This document shows positions 9,786 to 18,236 of a DNA stretch of 64,000 nt, one piece after another. A model generated the notes under the pieces. The model ran no database searches. It saw only the letters and a program-made list of their open reading frames with translations, and was not told the DNA's origin. Origin of the DNA: Anaerobacillus alkalidiazotrophicus (GTDB lineage Bacteria; Bacillota; Bacilli; Bacillales_H; Anaerobacillaceae); assembly GCF_001866055.1 (NCBI RefSeq), contig NZ_MLQS01000018.1, positions 2,502-66,501 of the forward strand, written 5' to 3'. The position numbers and the translations under genes are program-made. Position 1 is the first letter of the stretch. Every line of letters begins with the position of its first letter.

Positions 9786-10630
9786 TTTCCTATGATTTTG
9801 AATATCACAAACCTATATCGATAGAAGAAGCTATTGACCTATTCCATACGCTTGATGAACAAGGGAAGAAGCCCGTTTATTTTTCAGGCGGTACAGAAAT
9901 TATTACATTTGGTAGAGAAAATAAAATTGTAACGGGTGCGGTTATTGATATAAAAGCTATCCCTGATTGTCTCATAGTAAAAAATGATGAACACTTGCTA
10001 ACGATAGGAGCAGCGCAATCTTTAACAAAAATAAGAGAAATGCAGTTATTTCCTTTTTTAAGTAAAACAATTGTAGAGATTGCCGATCAAACAGCCCGAA
10101 ATAAAATAACATTAGGCGGTAATATATGTGCAAACATTAGGTATAGAGAAACCGTATTACCGCTTTTATTAACAAATAGTAAAGTTGTTATTGCGAGTAA
10201 AGATGGTTTAAAAGAACAACAAATTAATAAAGTATTCGATAAGACGTTACAGTTAGAAAAAGGAGAGTTTCTTGTTCAAGTAATAACAGAACAAAGTGAA
10301 ATTGCACTACCTTTTCGAAGTGTGAAAAAGCGTAGACAATGGGATGTCGGTTATCCACTAATAACGACTGCCGCTATTAAAAGGCAAGATCGGATCGAAG
10401 TTGCCTTTAGTGGATTATGCTCTTTTCCATTTCGAAATAAAAATGTAGAAGATAGTTTAAATAACAGAAAATTATCTAAAGAATCAAGAATTGAAGAAGC
10501 TATTCATTCTATACCAGCACCAATTCTTGATGATGTACATGGTTCTTCAGAATATCGTCAATTTGTTTTAAGAAATACGTTATACGATGTTTTGGATGCA
10601 TTGGAAGGAGTAGGAAATGGACAAAGCTGA
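9782..10630 (+). CDS. FAD-binding subunit of xanthine dehydrogenase-type hydroxylase
   Basis: A 282-residue medium subunit of the CoxM/PucC type that carries FAD and passes electrons from the 2Fe-2S subunit to the acceptor. FAD-binding signatures YFSGGTEI and LGGNICAN are present (around residues 36 and 115). The start codon overlaps the stop of the large subunit (ATGA) and its end overlaps the next gene by 14 bases. It is slightly shorter than many homologues, and its C-terminal domain is compact. Confidence 0.88.
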   Translation: MISYDFEYHKPISIEEAIDLFHTLDEQGKKPVYFSGGTEIITFGRENKIVTGAVIDIKAIPDCLIVKNDEHLLTIGAAQSLTKIREMQLFPFLSKTIVEIADQTARNKITLGGNICANIRYRETVLPLLLTNSKVVIASKDGLKEQQINKVFDKTLQLEKGEFLVQVITEQSEIALPFRSVKKRRQWDVGYPLITTAAIKRQDRIEVAFSGLCSFPFRNKNVEDSLNNRKLSKESRIEEAIHSIPAPILDDVHGSSEYRQFVLRNTLYDVLDALEGVGNGQS

Positions 10631-11090
10631 AGTGACATTAAATATAAATGGTGAAGAACGCATGGTGTATATACGGTATGCAGACACATTATTGTATGTC
10701 CTGCGAGAAAAGCTAGGACTAACTGGTGCGAAACCTGGATGTTTAAATGGTGATTGTGGTGCTTGTACGATTGATGTTGACGGGCATCCAATGAAGTCAT
10801 GTTTGATGTTGGCGGTTGAAGCTATAGATAAAAAAGTTACGACTGTTGAGGGGTTAAAAAACGCCCCTATTCAGATGGAGTTTATTGAAAAGTTTGCCTT
10901 CCAATGTGGCTATTGCACACCAGGTTTTATTATGAACTGTCATACATTAATGAAAAAGCACCCAAATGCAGACGAAACAGTAATAAAAGATTGGTTAGAA
11001 TCTAATATATGTCGTTGTACTGGCTACCAAGAAATTGAAGAAGCGATAAAATCAGTTTTATTTAAACCTACGGCCTCAAATGGTAATTGA
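10617..11090 (+). CDS. 2Fe-2S subunit of xanthine dehydrogenase-type hydroxylase
   Basis: A 157-residue small subunit. The ferredoxin-type cluster motif GCLNGDCGACT lies at about residues 41-51 with a fourth Cys in KSCLM. The C-terminal helical domain carries the second cluster: FQCGYCTPG and ICRCTGY. It completes the three-subunit molybdo-flavo-iron-sulfur enzyme. No MoCo sulfurase, chaperone or purine transporter gene is adjacent. A D-family repeat fragment right behind the gene can form a hairpin that may act as terminator. Confidence 0.92.
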   Translation: MDKAEVTLNINGEERMVYIRYADTLLYVLREKLGLTGAKPGCLNGDCGACTIDVDGHPMKSCLMLAVEAIDKKVTTVEGLKNAPIQMEFIEKFAFQCGYCTPGFIMNCHTLMKKHPNADETVIKDWLESNICRCTGYQEIEEAIKSVLFKPTASNGN

Positions 11091-11112
11091 ATATTTTTTT
11101 GAATAATTGGAA

Positions 11113-11216
11113 GGTGAAAGCTGATGATTAGTGATTGTTATGTCCGTCGTATAAGTGAAACTAACAATCAGTGGGATGAAGGAAAACCCCCACTGATTTG
11201 AAGTTCACCTTTATTA
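11113..11216 (+). repeat. Family D MITE fragment (one end), after the molybdo-hydroxylase operon
   Basis: About 100 bp matching one half of the full copy at 17506-17723. It includes the stem AATCAGTGGG...CCCCCACTGATT and the terminal AAGTTCACCTTTAT. Its hairpin may serve as a terminator for both flanking genes. Confidence 0.75.
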
Positions 11217-11489
11217 TTGTTGTTGATTTTGCTGTTGTTGAGCTTGCTGCAGTACTTGAGAAGCTTGTTGTAATTCTTGTTGGACTTGTTGAAATTGCTG
11301 TTGTTGAGCTGGTATAGCGCTACTTTGAGCTTGTTGAATCATTTCAGTAGCTTGTTGTAGCTGTTGTTGAGTCTGCTGAATAGCTAAGGGGTTGTTTTGT
11401 TGGGTAGCTTGTTGAATAGATTGCTGAGCTTGTTGAATTATTTGTTGAGCTTGCTGAGCTGCTTGTTGAGCTTGTTGGTTTTGTTGCAT
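11214..11489 (-). CDS. Glutamine-rich low-complexity small protein
   Basis: A 91-residue protein of which 48 residues are Gln, mostly as QQ pairs separated by A, I, S, T, L or V every three to four positions. A central break reads NNPLAI. There is no Cys, Trp, Lys, Arg or His, and the only acidic residues are two Glu. A good ribosome binding site (AGGAGGGCTACAGT before ATG) indicates a real gene. Periodicity suggests a long amphipathic, possibly coiled-coil or self-associating, helix. I do not recognise the family. A sporeformer coat-type role is only a guess. Confidence 0.7.
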   Translation of the reverse strand: MQQNQQAQQAAQQAQQIIQQAQQSIQQATQQNNPLAIQQTQQQLQQATEMIQQAQSSAIPAQQQQFQQVQQELQQASQVLQQAQQQQNQQQ

Positions 11490-11689
11490 ACTGTAGCCCT
11501 CCTACAAAGTTTTTGTTAACACTTAATATCATCCCATTATCATTTTGAAGTATACAACATAAAAATAAAATTAAGAGAAAGTGAAAAGAAAACAATTAGA
11601 GTTGCGTACTATTGTGCGACATCTGCCATGTCATCCTGTTCACATATATTCACTGAATTGTCATAAAATAATAGGCCGATTGCGCACTA

Positions 11690-11707
11690 TATGTAATATA
11701 TTACATA
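11690..11707. promoter_or_regulatory. Perfect palindromic operator TATGTAATATATTACATA upstream of the flavodoxin gene
   Basis: Identical over 18 bp to the palindrome in front of the MarR gene at 296-313. It lies 158 bases before the flavodoxin start, probably over or next to the promoter. The rest of 11490-11864 shows no convincing gene. Confidence 0.75.
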
Positions 11708-11864
11708 TTGTAAAGAATGAATAATGATAATCTTTTATGAGAAGTTCATGGCGAGAGTAGTAGTTATTCCGCTGTGTCCCATCTTTGTGTTGACTTTTAG
11801 ATTAAGACCTTTAGTCGTCTCAAATAGGAACAAAGATAATAACTTAAATGTAGGAGGAGAGAGT

Positions 11865-12356
11865 ATGAAAACGGCAATCATTTACGCTACTTCGCGAGGG
11901 ACAACAGAAAAAGCAGCAAATATTTTAATGAACGAGTTGCACAGTGATGTAACTCTTATTAATCTAAAAAAGGAAAAATCTATTCATCTATCTACCTATG
12001 ATTCTGTCATTTTAGGCAGCTCGATTCATGCAGGGATGGTTCAAGGTAAGATGAAAAAATTTATTAATATTAATCAAGAAGAGTTACAGTCAAAAAAGCT
12101 AGGGTTGTTCATTTGTTGTATGTACGACGGGGAGAAAGCAAAGCTACAATTTGAAATGGCCTACCCCGAACAATTGCGAAAAAATGCAGTTGCTACTGGA
12201 ATTTTTGGTGGTGAATTTGACTTTGCAAAAATGAATTTTTTGGAAAAATTTATTGTAAAAGTAGTAGATCAGAAAGCATCAAATATTTCTACTTTGAGCC
12301 AACAAGAAATTAAAAAATTTGCGAATGCATTTAACGATAATTTAAGTCTTGTGTAA
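11865..12356 (+). CDS. Flavodoxin-domain protein (HemG/protoporphyrinogen-oxidase-like)
   Basis: A 163-residue flavodoxin-fold protein. IIYATSRGTTEKAA near the N-terminus is the FMN phosphate-binding loop, and VILGSSIHAGMVQGKMKKF is typical of the HemG-like flavodoxin group. The ATG at 11865 is chosen because GTAGGAGGAGAGAGT precedes it, while the open frame extends upstream to 11724 without a good start. The MarR palindrome upstream suggests repression released by a small molecule. The downstream DUF6544 gene is 15 bases away and probably cotranscribed. Confidence 0.85.
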   Translation: MKTAIIYATSRGTTEKAANILMNELHSDVTLINLKKEKSIHLSTYDSVILGSSIHAGMVQGKMKKFININQEELQSKKLGLFICCMYDGEKAKLQFEMAYPEQLRKNAVATGIFGGEFDFAKMNFLEKFIVKVVDQKASNISTLSQQEIKKFANAFNDNLSLV

Positions 12357-12371
12357 ATTGGGGTCGATTTT

Positions 12372-13238
12372 ATGAGATTTTTAAAAATGGGGTTAATTTG
12401 TATCTTAGTCATTGTTTTTATTCTACTAATGGTATCGTTCGTTGGAAATTATGTTTTTCGCCAACAAGTGAATAAAGAGATTGATGAATTTTTAAATGCA
12501 CAAAAAGAAGTAGCAATGAAAACGATTCGTTTGGAAGATATCGAACATTTGCCGACACCAGTAAAAAACTGGTTGAAAAAAGCAGGTGCCATTGATTCTG
12601 AATCTATTCATACTGCTCGTTCGAAACAAACTGCTCTTGTGCGTTTAGACAAAACCACCGATAATTGGCTGCCTCTTGAAGCAGATCAATACTTTACAGT
12701 CAATGAACCGGGGTTTCTTTGGAAAGCAAAGTTTAAAATCGCTCCCTTTATCCATATCGTTGGTAAGGATAAGTACCATCACGGAAAAGGGCAAATGCTG
12801 ATCAAGTTTCAATCGCTACTTACCATTGCTGATGCAACAGGTTATGAAATTGATCAAGGTTCACTCGTACGGTATTTAGCAGAAATAGTTTGGGTTCCTA
12901 CTGCAGCTCTAGCAGAATACATTACTTGGGAAGAAATTGACCAGCAATCTTCCAAAGCAACGATTGATTTCGAAGGTGTATCGGCCACAGGGGTTTTTAC
13001 TTTTGATGATGATGGAAATCCCATTCATTTTGTTGCTGATCGATATGGTGAATTTGACGGAAAGTTTATGATGCAACCTTGGTCGATAAAAATGCATGAC
13101 CATCAATTCGTGAACGGATTTAAAGTTCCATTTAAGGCGGAAATTACTTGGAAACTAGATTCTGGAGATTACACTTGGTACTCACTTGAATTAAAAGAAT
13201 TAGAATTTAATAGGGCTACTCGGTTTAAGATGAATTAA
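12372..13238 (+). CDS. DUF6544-type protein with N-terminal membrane anchor
   Basis: A 288-residue protein with one hydrophobic N-terminal segment (about residues 5-28) followed by a soluble domain rich in beta-strand patterns, for example LPTPVKNWLKKAGAI, GFLWKAKFKIAPF and MQPWSIKMHDHQFVNGFKVPFKAE. The layout resembles the uncharacterised DUF6544/DUF6920 family, judged from memory. It closely follows the flavodoxin gene, so both may belong to the MarR-controlled unit. Function unknown. Confidence 0.65.
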   Translation: MRFLKMGLICILVIVFILLMVSFVGNYVFRQQVNKEIDEFLNAQKEVAMKTIRLEDIEHLPTPVKNWLKKAGAIDSESIHTARSKQTALVRLDKTTDNWLPLEADQYFTVNEPGFLWKAKFKIAPFIHIVGKDKYHHGKGQMLIKFQSLLTIADATGYEIDQGSLVRYLAEIVWVPTAALAEYITWEEIDQQSSKATIDFEGVSATGVFTFDDDGNPIHFVADRYGEFDGKFMMQPWSIKMHDHQFVNGFKVPFKAEITWKLDSGDYTWYSLELKELEFNRATRFKMN

Positions 13239-13502
13239 ATGGGAGTTAAGAATACATTGGTTCTTATTCGCCTTGTTACAAACCAATTCGCAATTATTTC
13301 CTTTTATGTTAGTAAAATAGTGAGTGAGTAGAGGAAAAGCGGTACAAAAGCGTATGATACTTACAGGAAGTGTGTGTGAAGAGGAAAATTGTCGCGAATA
13401 CGTACAATACGAACTCACTAACAGTGTATGAAAGAGAAAAAAAGGTAAATCACATGAAGTAATACATATTAATACATGAAACTAAAACTAGGGGAGATGA
13501 AC

Positions 13503-13709
13503 ATGGAAAAGCGTGGTTGTATCAAATGTGGTGGAACAGAGGTTGGAACGAAGGAAATTGCGACAACAGGAACAGGACTTTCAAAAATGTTTGATATTCA
13601 GCATAATAAGTTTCTTGTTGTATATTGTAAAAATTGTGGGTACTCTGAGTTTTATAATAAGCAAACCTCGACGGCTTCTAATGTAATAGATTTCTTTTTT
13701 GGAAGATAA
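13503..13709 (+). CDS. Small zinc-ribbon protein (nucleic-acid-binding Zn-ribbon type)
   Basis: A 68-residue protein with two CxxC knuckles, CIKCGG near the start and CKNCGYSEFY after residue 45, making one zinc ribbon. Sequence style matches the Bacillus DUF2082-like Zn-ribbon proteins. ATG 13503 follows AGGGGAGATGAAC, and in-frame codons upstream lack a ribosome binding site. The function is not established. Confidence 0.8.
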   Translation: MEKRGCIKCGGTEVGTKEIATTGTGLSKMFDIQHNKFLVVYCKNCGYSEFYNKQTSTASNVIDFFFGR

Positions 13710-13852
13710 AGAAACGTAAAAAGAGCGCTACTTCTTTTTTAGGAGGTAATGCTTTTTTTACATTTATGTAGAGATTACTATCGATGAAATTATCATTCCC
13801 TACATTCTCCTAAGGTATTTTATTTAATTTTTTAAAAAAGTAATATAAAAAA

Positions 13853-13878
13853 TGAACGATTGATTATTCTCGTTCGTC
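13853..13878 (+). promoter_or_regulatory. SigY autoregulatory promoter (TGAACG-N16-CGTC)
   Basis: TGAACG at 13853-13858 and CGTC at 13875-13878, 16 bp apart, match the -35 and -10 elements described for the sigma-Y promoter in B. subtilis. The site lies 34 bases before sigY. Confidence 0.85.
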
Positions 13879-13911
13879 ATATAACTGATCACCAATAGAA
13901 AGGGGAAGCAT

Positions 13912-14457
13912 ATGGAACATGAGGATGACGTGGTCATCATTCAAAAAGCAATGACTGGAGATGACGATGCGTTTGCTCATCTCTTTCAACGGTATTTTTC
14001 GTTTCTTTATAAATATCTTTTAAAGTTGACACTTGATGAAGAAGTGAGTAGGGATCTTGCTCAGGAAACGATGTTGAAGTGTTATACAAATCTTGCATCG
14101 TTCAATGGGGATGGGAAGTTCTCGACTTGGATGGTTTCGATCGCTACTAGGCTATATATTGATCTGATCCGAAAAAAGAAACGTGAGAGGAAATGGATCG
14201 AACAGCTAAAGCGAACGTTGTCACGTCAACTTTCTTGGCAAGCGGATATGAAAGGGATGGAATGGAGCGATGTGTTTACTGATTTCAATCAATTAGATGC
14301 TGATGTGAGAGTGCCAATCCTACTACATCATTATTATGGGTATACGTATGACGAGATCGGAGTGATGATTGGTATAAAAACTGGAACAGTAAAATCTAGA
14401 GTCCATAATGGCCTAAAACAGATACGAAAGGAGTGGGATGATGAAAAGAAGAGATGA
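13912..14457 (+). CDS. sigY: ECF RNA polymerase sigma factor SigY
   Basis: A 181-residue ECF sigma factor. Region 2 lies at about residues 20-90 (RYFSFLYKYLLKLTLDEE, DLAQETMLKCY, KFSTWMVSIA) and region 4 at about 125-178 (YGYTYDEIGVMIGIKTGTVKSRVHNGLKQIRKEW). Both the sequence and the following five genes match the B. subtilis sigY-yxlCDEFG operon. SigY transcribes its own operon, and the promoter motif upstream fits. ATG follows AAAGGGGAAGCAT. The physiological inducer of SigY is poorly understood. Confidence 0.93.
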   Translation: MEHEDDVVIIQKAMTGDDDAFAHLFQRYFSFLYKYLLKLTLDEEVSRDLAQETMLKCYTNLASFNGDGKFSTWMVSIATRLYIDLIRKKKRERKWIEQLKRTLSRQLSWQADMKGMEWSDVFTDFNQLDADVRVPILLHHYYGYTYDEIGVMIGIKTGTVKSRVHNGLKQIRKEWDDEKKR

Positions 14458-14767
14458 TCAAGAGAAAATCCTAAAGTTGAAACATGACTGGGAACAGGTG
14501 GATAAATTAGGGGGAAATTCCTCTATTTCTGTATTAGAAATAAAAAATCAACTTAAAGTTCATGAAGCTAAGCAAGCAAAGAAGTTTTATAAAGAACTTA
14601 CACTCTTTTTGTTCACAGCTGTCTGTATTTTAAGTGCCATTATTATGAGTTTCGTTCAATCTCCTGTTCTTTTTATCGCAATACAAATTGGGTCAATTTT
14701 CTTTGCACCTCTCGTTCTTTTTGTACTTTTGAAAAGAAGCAAACAAGAAGGGATGTTCTCTAAATGA
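14438..14767 (+). CDS. yxlC: YxlC-like protein, part of SigY negative regulation
   Basis: A 109-residue protein with a charged soluble N-terminal half and two membrane segments (about residues 52-70 and 76-97). In B. subtilis, YxlC and YxlD together restrain SigY. It overlaps the end of sigY by 20 bases. ATG codons at 14438 and 14441 are both possible, and AAGGAG spacing slightly favours the second. Confidence 0.8.
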   Translation: MMKRRDDQEKILKLKHDWEQVDKLGGNSSISVLEIKNQLKVHEAKQAKKFYKELTLFLFTAVCILSAIIMSFVQSPVLFIAIQIGSIFFAPLVLFVLLKRSKQEGMFSK

Positions 14768-14973
14768 CAACATTTGAGTTATACGTCCTATTTCCGTTAA
14801 TTATTTTGATTTTACTACTACAAAGTACCCTTTTATTTATAGATGCGAAGAAGAAAAGAGGTTTTGCATGGTTTTGGGGGCTTTGGGGATTAATTCAATT
14901 CCCATTACCGTTATTGTTTTATTTCATTTTTGTGATTTTGCCACATAAAAGAAAACAAAACAAGGAGAGATGA
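14764..14973 (+). CDS. yxlD: YxlD-like small membrane protein
   Basis: A 69-residue protein with two hydrophobic segments (about residues 5-25 and 36-60) and a basic tail. Position and size match yxlD of the sigY operon, a component of the SigY antagonist. It overlaps yxlC by four bases (ATGA). Confidence 0.8.
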   Translation: MTTFELYVLFPLIILILLLQSTLLFIDAKKKRGFAWFWGLWGLIQFPLPLLFYFIFVILPHKRKQNKER

Positions 14974-14975
14974 AC

Positions 14976-15176
14976 ATGGAACTTTTAAATGATATTAACT
15001 GGGCACTTGTAACGCCGTTGATAGTTTTACAACTCATATTAATGGTATTTGCGTTAGTGAGTTGCGCAAAACAAGAGGAAACGAATGGGCCAAAATTGAT
15101 GTGGGTATTAATTATTATTTTTGTAAATTTAATAGGTCCAATTTTATACTTTTTACTTGGCCGAAAAAATGGATAG
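14976..15176 (+). CDS. yxlE: YxlE-like PLDc_N-type membrane protein
   Basis: About 66 residues and two membrane helices with the PLDc_N signature: a conserved middle ending in GPILYFLLGRK. An ATG at 14970 overlaps the yxlD stop. I prefer ATG 14976 because AAGGAGAG lies seven bases before it. Its role in the operon is not known. Confidence 0.8.
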   Translation: MELLNDINWALVTPLIVLQLILMVFALVSCAKQEETNGPKLMWVLIIIFVNLIGPILYFLLGRKNG

Positions 15177-15187
15177 GGGAGGAAAGT

Positions 15188-16081
15188 ATGCTAGTAACCA
15201 TTAAAGATTTAACAAAGAATTATAAGGAACATACTGCAGTCAAACAGATTACTTTTTCCATTGAAAAGGGTCGGTGTATTGCTTTACTTGGCCCTAATGG
15301 TGCGGGGAAAACAACGACGTTACAAATGTTAGCTGGCTTACTCGCGCCGACATCAGGAAAGATTGAATTTGAAGGTTGCCAAGAGAAGGATTATCGAACT
15401 TTGATTGGATTTTTGCCGCAGCATCCTTCATTTTTTAACTGGATGACCCCAAAGGAATTTCTACAGTTTGTAGGAGATCTCTCACATGTACCGAAAAAAC
15501 AGTTGACTAAACGTATAGAGGAAATACTCGAATTTGTCAGCTTAACAGAAGTGAAAAACAAGAAAATAGGTGGTTTTTCCGGTGGAATGAAGCAAAGGTT
15601 GGGGTTAGCACAAGCATTGTTACATGAGCCAGAATTACTTATTTTAGATGAACCGGTTTCAGCACTTGACCCAACCGGAAGAAGGGATGTTCTTCACCTT
15701 ATCGATCAACTTAAAAACCAGATGACGATTATTTTCTCAACGCATATTTTACATGATGCCGAACAAGTTTGTGAGGAAATCTTAATGTTAAAAGACGGAA
15801 GTCTAAAATGGAATGGTACTCTCGATTCTCTGAAAATAGAGTTTGATTCGTTAGCAATAAAGCTTCAAACAGATGAGGCGATCAAAGGTGTATTAGAAAA
15901 ATTGGATTTTATTGAAAATATTGAATATCTTGATTTAACGACTGTTAAATTTACAATGCACGATGTTGCAAAAAACAATGTGTTATTGCAACATTTGATT
16001 AGTCAAAATCTCACAATCGTCCATTTTGAAACGGTGAAAGACTCATTGGAAGACGCATATATGAAGGTGATGAAGCGATGA
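15188..16081 (+). CDS. yxlF: ABC transporter ATP-binding protein YxlF
   Basis: A 297-residue ATPase. Walker A is GPNGAGKTTT (about residues 35-44), the Q-loop lies in IGFLPQH, the signature is FSGGMKQRLGLAQA, Walker B is LLILDEPVSALDP and the switch is STHILHD. A C-terminal extension is typical of drug or peptide exporters. ATG 15188 follows GGGGAGGAAAGT, while the open frame begins inside yxlE. It overlaps yxlG by four bases, and together they form the exporter of the SigY operon. The substrate is unknown. Confidence 0.92.
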   Translation: MLVTIKDLTKNYKEHTAVKQITFSIEKGRCIALLGPNGAGKTTTLQMLAGLLAPTSGKIEFEGCQEKDYRTLIGFLPQHPSFFNWMTPKEFLQFVGDLSHVPKKQLTKRIEEILEFVSLTEVKNKKIGGFSGGMKQRLGLAQALLHEPELLILDEPVSALDPTGRRDVLHLIDQLKNQMTIIFSTHILHDAEQVCEEILMLKDGSLKWNGTLDSLKIEFDSLAIKLQTDEAIKGVLEKLDFIENIEYLDLTTVKFTMHDVAKNNVLLQHLISQNLTIVHFETVKDSLEDAYMKVMKR

Positions 16082-16854
16082 AAAATTTTCTAGTTTTATT
16101 AAAAAAAGAAATGAAAGAAAGCTTAAGTAATGGTAAATGTATCTGGCTACCGATTGTTTTGATGGTCATTGGTATTTCACAACCGCTATCTATCTATTAC
16201 ATGCCTCAAATTCTCGAAGTTGCAGGCAATCTCCCAGATGGAGCGATCATTAATTTTCCAACACCAACAGGGGAAGAAGTGTTAATTGGTATAATGTCCC
16301 AATACGGGTCGATCGGAACATTATTATTCGTCTTAGCTGTAATGGGAGTGATTTCTCAAGAGCGACAAAATGGTTCCTTAACCCTTGTAATGGCAAGACC
16401 TGTAAGTGCACTTCAATATATCGGTAGTAAATTTATCGCACAGCTCTGTATTTTACTCGTATCAATAACAGCTAGTTACGTTTTATCTTGGTATTATACG
16501 AATTTACTTTTTAATCATATATCATGGACATTAATGGTAAACAGCTTGTTTGTTTATAGTCTATGGGTAGTTTTGGTTGTCGCTGTAACAATATTAGTAG
16601 GAACATTAATGCGAAACAATGGCGGTATAGCTGGAGTGAGTATTTTTCTTTTAGGGACACTAAGCGTTCTTACCTCATTGTTGCCAAGATTTATGGAGTG
16701 GAGTCCTGCCAACCTTCGAGCCGAAGCTTCAATTATTTTATTGGAAGGAGCGTGGGAAAGTTCCACTTGGCTTGTAGTAAGTAGCACATTGCTGATTTCA
16801 GCATTGTGCTTTGGATTAGCTGTGTTTACGTTTAAAAAGTTTGAGAGTTTTTAA
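16078..16854 (+). CDS. yxlG: ABC-2 type permease YxlG
   Basis: A 258-residue protein with six hydrophobic segments and the ABC-2 permease layout: a first helix, an extracytoplasmic loop with NFPTPTGEEVLIGIMSQYGS, then VISQERQNGSLTLVMARPVS. It pairs with the upstream ATPase. It is the last gene of the sigY operon. No clear terminator follows before the repeat-rich region. Confidence 0.88.
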   Translation: MKNFLVLLKKEMKESLSNGKCIWLPIVLMVIGISQPLSIYYMPQILEVAGNLPDGAIINFPTPTGEEVLIGIMSQYGSIGTLLFVLAVMGVISQERQNGSLTLVMARPVSALQYIGSKFIAQLCILLVSITASYVLSWYYTNLLFNHISWTLMVNSLFVYSLWVVLVVAVTILVGTLMRNNGGIAGVSIFLLGTLSVLTSLLPRFMEWSPANLRAEASIILLEGAWESSTWLVVSSTLLISALCFGLAVFTFKKFESF

Positions 16855-16920
16855 TGAGTGAGGGACATCTTTAATGTTTTTCTTTTGCTACACTCTTAAA
16901 GAGCAGAAAGCCTACCTTAA

Positions 16921-17000
16921 AATTAAAGAAAATCGAAGTTTAGGTGGGGAATTAACTGCGCCTAAAGGTTTGATATAGTATAATTTTCAGGTAAATCAAT
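16921..17000 (-). repeat. Family D MITE fragment
   Basis: Matches the part of D around 17545-17610 (AAAATCGAAGTTTAGGTGGGG, ACTGCGCCTAAAGGTTTGATATAG) with several mismatches. It is an old, truncated copy. Confidence 0.6.
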
Positions 17001-17087
17001 TGAAGCAGAATGACGAAGGCGCTTTTCATTAAAAGTGGTAAAGTGCTTTTTAAAAAGATGGGGAAATTTCTAAAATTATTATAGTTG

Positions 17088-17224
17088 ATTAATCAAACTG
17101 ATTTGAACTTAAGGGTCATAGACCCCCACCTCTAAGCGTAGCGTAGGTGGGAACTTCAATTCAGGTGGAGTTGAGACTCCATCTGAATTTCCGATGTTCT
17201 AGCGAAGCTAGAACGGGTTCTCTT
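17088..17224 (+). repeat. Family A palindromic repeat, copy 2
   Basis: Same order of hairpins as the copy at 52280-52414, differing at only a few positions: AATCAAACTGATT, CCCACCT/AGGTGGG, ATTCAGGTGGAGT/ACTCCATCTGAAT and GTTCTAGC/GCTAGAAC. Sequence similarity to the other copies stops right after GTTCTCT. No transposase gene is nearby. Confidence 0.75.
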
Positions 17225-17348
17225 TCAGAGGAAGTCCTTACCAAAAAATTTAGAATGTTGCAAGCTTTGAAAAGTGATTAGCTGTGCTTAAAGTACTAAT
17301 TAATGAGGATGAAGAACTTCCCTACTAAAATATGATTTAGAGGCTATT

Positions 17349-18107
17349 ATGTTTGTACATAATATTGATGAAGACTTAGCTTTGAAGTTAATAGAAGTAA
17401 AAGATGCTGAGAGTTTATTTAAATTAACGAATTGTTCAAGAGGATATTTAAGAGATTGGCTTCCTTGGTTAGATACAACAACAAAAGTAAGAAGATACAA
17501 TCGAGTTTATCCCACTCTTTAGGGGCAAGTAAGACCCCCACCTCAAAACTTAAGAAAATCGAGAAGTTTAGGTGGGGGATAAACTGCCCCTAAAGGTCCG
17601 ATATAGAATAACTTTCATCAGTGAAAGCTGATGATTAGTTATTCTTATGCCCGTGGTATAAGTTGAACTAACAATCAGTGGGGGATGAAGGAAAACCCCC
17701 ACTGATTGAAGTTCAGCTTTATCAAAATATCGTTAAAAGGTTTTTCCGAAAACAAAAGTTTAAACACTGTTATATTGTTTAAAGGAGAAATTGTTGGAGT
17801 AGCGGGTTACAACAATATTAATTGGGCAAATCGAACAGCCTATATAGGTTATTGGCTTGGGGAAGGATTTCAGGGAAATGGAATTATGACCAAGGTAGCC
17901 AAAGCGTTGACTGACTATGCTCTTCACGATTTAAAACTAAATAAGGTTGAAATTCGAGCAGCGGTAGGAAATAAAAAAAGCAGAACAATTCCAGAAAGGT
18001 TAAATTTTGTAAATGAAGGCACGATCAGACAAGCTGAATGGCTATATGACCGTTATGTAGATCATGTTGTTTATGGAGTTTTAAAAGAGGAATGGAATAA
18101 AATATAG
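17349..18107 (+). pseudogene. GNAT acetyltransferase (RimJ/RimL-like) split by a family D MITE
   Basis: The 5' part from ATG 17349 encodes MFVHNIDEDLALKLIEVKDA and goes on to SRGYLRDWLPWLDTT, a typical RimL/YdaF-like N-terminus. The 3' part from 17724 encodes KISLKGFSENKSLNTVILF and continues through AYIGYWLGEGFQGNGIMTKV (the acetyl-CoA loop) to the TAG at 18107. Between them lies a 212-bp D element flanked by TTTATC at 17506-17511 and 17718-17723. Removing the element and one direct repeat rejoins ...IEF-IK..., but a one-base insertion near 17488 also shifts frame, so the gene was damaged twice. RimL-type enzymes acetylate protein N-termini or small amines. Confidence 0.85.
17506..17723 (-). 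mobile_element. Family D MITE, complete copy inside the GNAT gene
   Basis: A 212-bp insertion. One end begins TTTATCCCACTC followed by AGGGGCAAG. The other ends CCCCCACTGATTGAAGTTCAGC and TTTATC. Internal hairpins are visible (CCCACCT...AGGTGGGGG; CAGTGGGGG...CCCCCACTG). TTTATC at both borders is a candidate target duplication, because the ancestral coding frame needs it only once. There is no ORF, so it must be mobilised in trans. Confidence 0.85.
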
Positions 18108-18236
18108 ATAAAACTAAAGGTTGTCGATCAAAAAGTGTAACAACTTTAATTAGTTGCGTTGAAGATTACTAGTAATATAGAATATCACGGACTACAGGTC
18201 CTCTATTTTGAAAAAAAGACTTAATTATTTGATTTA

